NCBI GenBank assembly: GCA_900544385.1
Contig: UQVD01000030.1
Location: forward strand, 1 to 21,193
From: an uncultured Collinsella sp.
GTDB lineage: Bacteria; Actinomycetota; Coriobacteriia; Coriobacteriales; Coriobacteriaceae
Length of the DNA stretch: 21,193 nt
Direction of reading: 5' to 3'
Shown: piece after piece, positions 19,747 through 21,193 of the stretch
Layout: each line of letters starts with the position of its first letter
How positions within the stretch are numbered: the first letter of the stretch is position 1
Made by a program: the position numbers and the translations under genes
Notes under the pieces: generated by a model
Databases searched by the model: none
Told to the model about the DNA's origin: nothing
The model's input: only the letters and a program-made list of their open reading frames with translations

Positions 19747-21048
19747 ATGAGCAAGACAATAGTTAGGCCCACGCTTTCGCCGGGCAACCACATCTATCTG
19801 TATCGCCTGCTGCGCGATGCGATTGGATGCGGCAAGCAAACGTTTATGACGCAGGTCGAGGAGGCGCTCGCCGCTGGCGACATGACCGCTTATGAACTGG
19901 GCTTCGAGTCCACGCGCGAGCTGCTCGAGGAGCTCGACGACTGCATTAAACTGACTGTCTTTAAGGGCGGCCGCCTGTACGCCACCGTCATCGCCAACGA
20001 GGCATGGGACGCAGCGCTTGCCAAGGGCGAGGACAAGCCCAAGGCCACCAAGGGCGCCAAGCAGTCCTACAAAAAGAAGAAGCGTGGCGAGAAGGAGCTC
20101 AAGGCGGTGCGCCCCAAGCACGTTAAGCGTCCCGAACCCAAACCCGTGGTTGAAGCTGTGCCGGAGCCCGAGCCCGAGACAGAGATCGAAGTCGCTATTG
20201 AGGTAACGACAGAAGCCGAAACCGATATCGCCGCCACGACCGATCCCGAAGTCATATCCGAGCAGGAAGCCACTGTGGAGCTCAACGAGGCGCCCAAGTC
20301 GACAACCGAAGAAGCCGTTGACCAACCCGAGACGCCTGCGTTCCAAAACAGCGATGTCTTTGGCAACGAGGCCGAGGACAATCAGCCCGACGAGTCCGCT
20401 GATCAAGACACTACCGAGTCGGCGCCGGAGCCCGAGACGCCGCAGCCCGCCATCTCGCTCACGGTCGTCTACGACCCCGAGAACGCCAATGCCGGCATCA
20501 CCACCATGGCATCCACGCCCATCGAGGCAAAGTCGAGCGTCGAGAACGAGAACGCGACGCAGGTTGAGCTCGACACCGCGACCGCAAACGCACCCGCTAT
20601 CGTCGAGTCTGCAGATTCCGCGGCGATGCCAAAGGTGGGCACCGAATCAGTGCTCGGCACCGAACCCGTGCCCGTCGTCGAGGTGACGCCCGTCAATGAG
20701 CAGGCCTTCGCACCGGCGATGGTACCGACCCCCGCACCCGCAGCACCGACCATCCCCGAGGACTTCCCCATCGATTTCGCAACTGAAGTCTTCTGCCCCG
20801 GCCCGCTTCTGCACCAGTTGTCGACCTATCTCCCCTACGGAGCCGACACCCTCGGCATTGTCGGCGAGTACTACTGGATCGCCCGCGAGCGCGGTACCAT
20901 CGAGGCCGCGCGAAACCGCGCAATCTTCCCCCTGCGCTACACGCAGGCCGGCGAGCGCCGCGAGGTTGCCGTGCGCATCCGCCGCAACACCACCGGCGGT
21001 CTCGGAGCCGCCTGGACCATCGATAAAGTCGAGCCTTCTACCAAGTAA
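19747..21048 (+). CDS. Hypothetical protein with conserved N- and C-terminal domains and acidic Pro-rich linker
   Basis: A 433-residue protein, apparently cytoplasmic. Residues 1-100 form a compact helical domain (LSPGNHIYLYRLLRDAI, YELGFESTRELLEELDDCIKLTVFKGGRLYATVIANEAWDAAL) whose end resembles, weakly, an OST-HTH/LOTUS-like RNA-binding module; this is a guess. A Lys-rich patch (about 105-130) and a long low-complexity linker of Glu, Pro, Ala and Thr (about 130-340) follow. Residues about 345-433 (IDFATEVFCPGPLLHQLSTYLPYG, GEYYWIARERGTIE, REVAVRIRRNTTGGLGAAWTIDKVE) are a second folded domain. No signal or membrane segment is seen. ATG 19747 has GAGGAG seven nt upstream, so the longer frame from 19708 through the operator-like dyad is rejected. 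I do not recognise the function. Confidence 0.72.
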   Translation: MSKTIVRPTLSPGNHIYLYRLLRDAIGCGKQTFMTQVEEALAAGDMTAYELGFESTRELLEELDDCIKLTVFKGGRLYATVIANEAWDAALAKGEDKPKATKGAKQSYKKKKRGEKELKAVRPKHVKRPEPKPVVEAVPEPEPETEIEVAIEVTTEAETDIAATTDPEVISEQEATVELNEAPKSTTEEAVDQPETPAFQNSDVFGNEAEDNQPDESADQDTTESAPEPETPQPAISLTVVYDPENANAGITTMASTPIEAKSSVENENATQVELDTATANAPAIVESADSAAMPKVGTESVLGTEPVPVVEVTPVNEQAFAPAMVPTPAPAAPTIPEDFPIDFATEVFCPGPLLHQLSTYLPYGADTLGIVGEYYWIARERGTIEAARNRAIFPLRYTQAGERREVAVRIRRNTTGGLGAAWTIDKVEPSTK

Positions 21049-21051
21049 CAA

Positions 21052-21085
21052 AAAGGGACGATAACCCCAAGGTTATCGTCCCTTT
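21052..21085. terminator. Bidirectional Rho-independent terminator
   Basis: AAAGGGACGATAACC (21052-21066) pairs perfectly over 15 bp with 21071-21085 around loop CCAA. Plus strand: followed by CTC. Minus strand: ends CCCTTTTTG, a better U-tract. It serves the convergent gene pair ending at 21048 and 21109. Confidence 0.93.
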
Positions 21086-21108
21086 CTCGTTAGGTCACCT
21101 GAGCTCGA

Positions 21109-21193
21109 CTAATCGCGCGTCAGCTTGCGGTGAATACGATGCGGCTGGGCTGCATCCTCGCCCAGGCGCTCGATGCGGTTGGCCTGATAGGCC
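21109..21193 (-). CDS. Partial gene, C-terminal end only
   Basis: The last 28 codons of a minus-strand gene run off the window edge, ending AYQANRIERLGEDAAQPHRIHRKLTRD then TAG at 21109-21111. Codon use is GC-rich and gene-like, and a terminator follows at 21052-21085. The product cannot be identified from this fragment. Confidence 0.6.
   Translation of the reverse strand, partial: AYQANRIERLGEDAAQPHRIHRKLTRD

Overview
The window reads as a piece of a high-GC bacterial chromosome from the Coriobacteriia, most likely Collinsella or a close relative. This is inferred from protein character, the mix of strong GC bias with AT-rich promoters, and the gene set; no marker gene proves it. Bases 1-40 are not genomic: they contain the Nextera transposase adapter, so this is the raw end of an assembled contig. 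No tRNA, rRNA, CRISPR array, insertion sequence or prophage gene was found.

Layout. 297-929 (+) is a MOSC-domain protein and 1164-2297 (+) a secreted coiled-coil protein with a lysozyme-like C-terminus. From 7216 down to 2335 the minus strand carries an M20 amidohydrolase, a higBA toxin-antitoxin pair, a small membrane protein, a DUF4352-like lipoprotein whose ribosome binding site lies inside a 14-bp hairpin, a helix-turn-helix regulator and a membrane-anchored Ser/Thr kinase. On the plus strand, 7328-11397 is a lysine operon: promoter, lysine riboswitch, lysA and dapA read as one uninterrupted frame, dapB and dapH. After a hairpin-rich intergenic region, the minus strand carries a nucleoid-associated protein (NdpA/YejK type), a DUF2974 alpha/beta-hydrolase flanked by two copies of a REP-like hairpin, L-lactate dehydrogenase, a class I aminotransferase behind a terminator-like leader, and glutamine-dependent NAD synthetase. 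The plus strand then carries a membrane protein with a long Ser/Thr-rich tail and a 433-residue protein with a conserved N-terminal domain and a long acidic/Pro-rich linker. A partial minus-strand gene ends the window.

How the genes fit together. DapA, DapB and DapH (tetrahydrodipicolinate N-acetyltransferase) define the acetylase branch of diaminopimelate/lysine synthesis. The M20 hydrolase divergent from the operon is the natural candidate for N-acetyl-diaminopimelate deacetylase, and the class I aminotransferase at 15188-16351 could supply the transamination step. Only aspartate kinase, aspartate semialdehyde dehydrogenase and DapF would then be missing from the window. The lysine riboswitch can be drawn with mutually exclusive helices that hide or expose the lysA ribosome binding site.

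Most notable points: the LysA-DapA in-frame fusion with a preserved internal ribosome binding site; the ribosome-binding-site-sequestering hairpin of the lipoprotein gene; the terminator only 19 nt before the aminotransferase start codon, which implies attenuation; a roughly 98-nt nested stem-loop element at 11440-11537; and paired REP-like hairpins around the DUF2974 gene.
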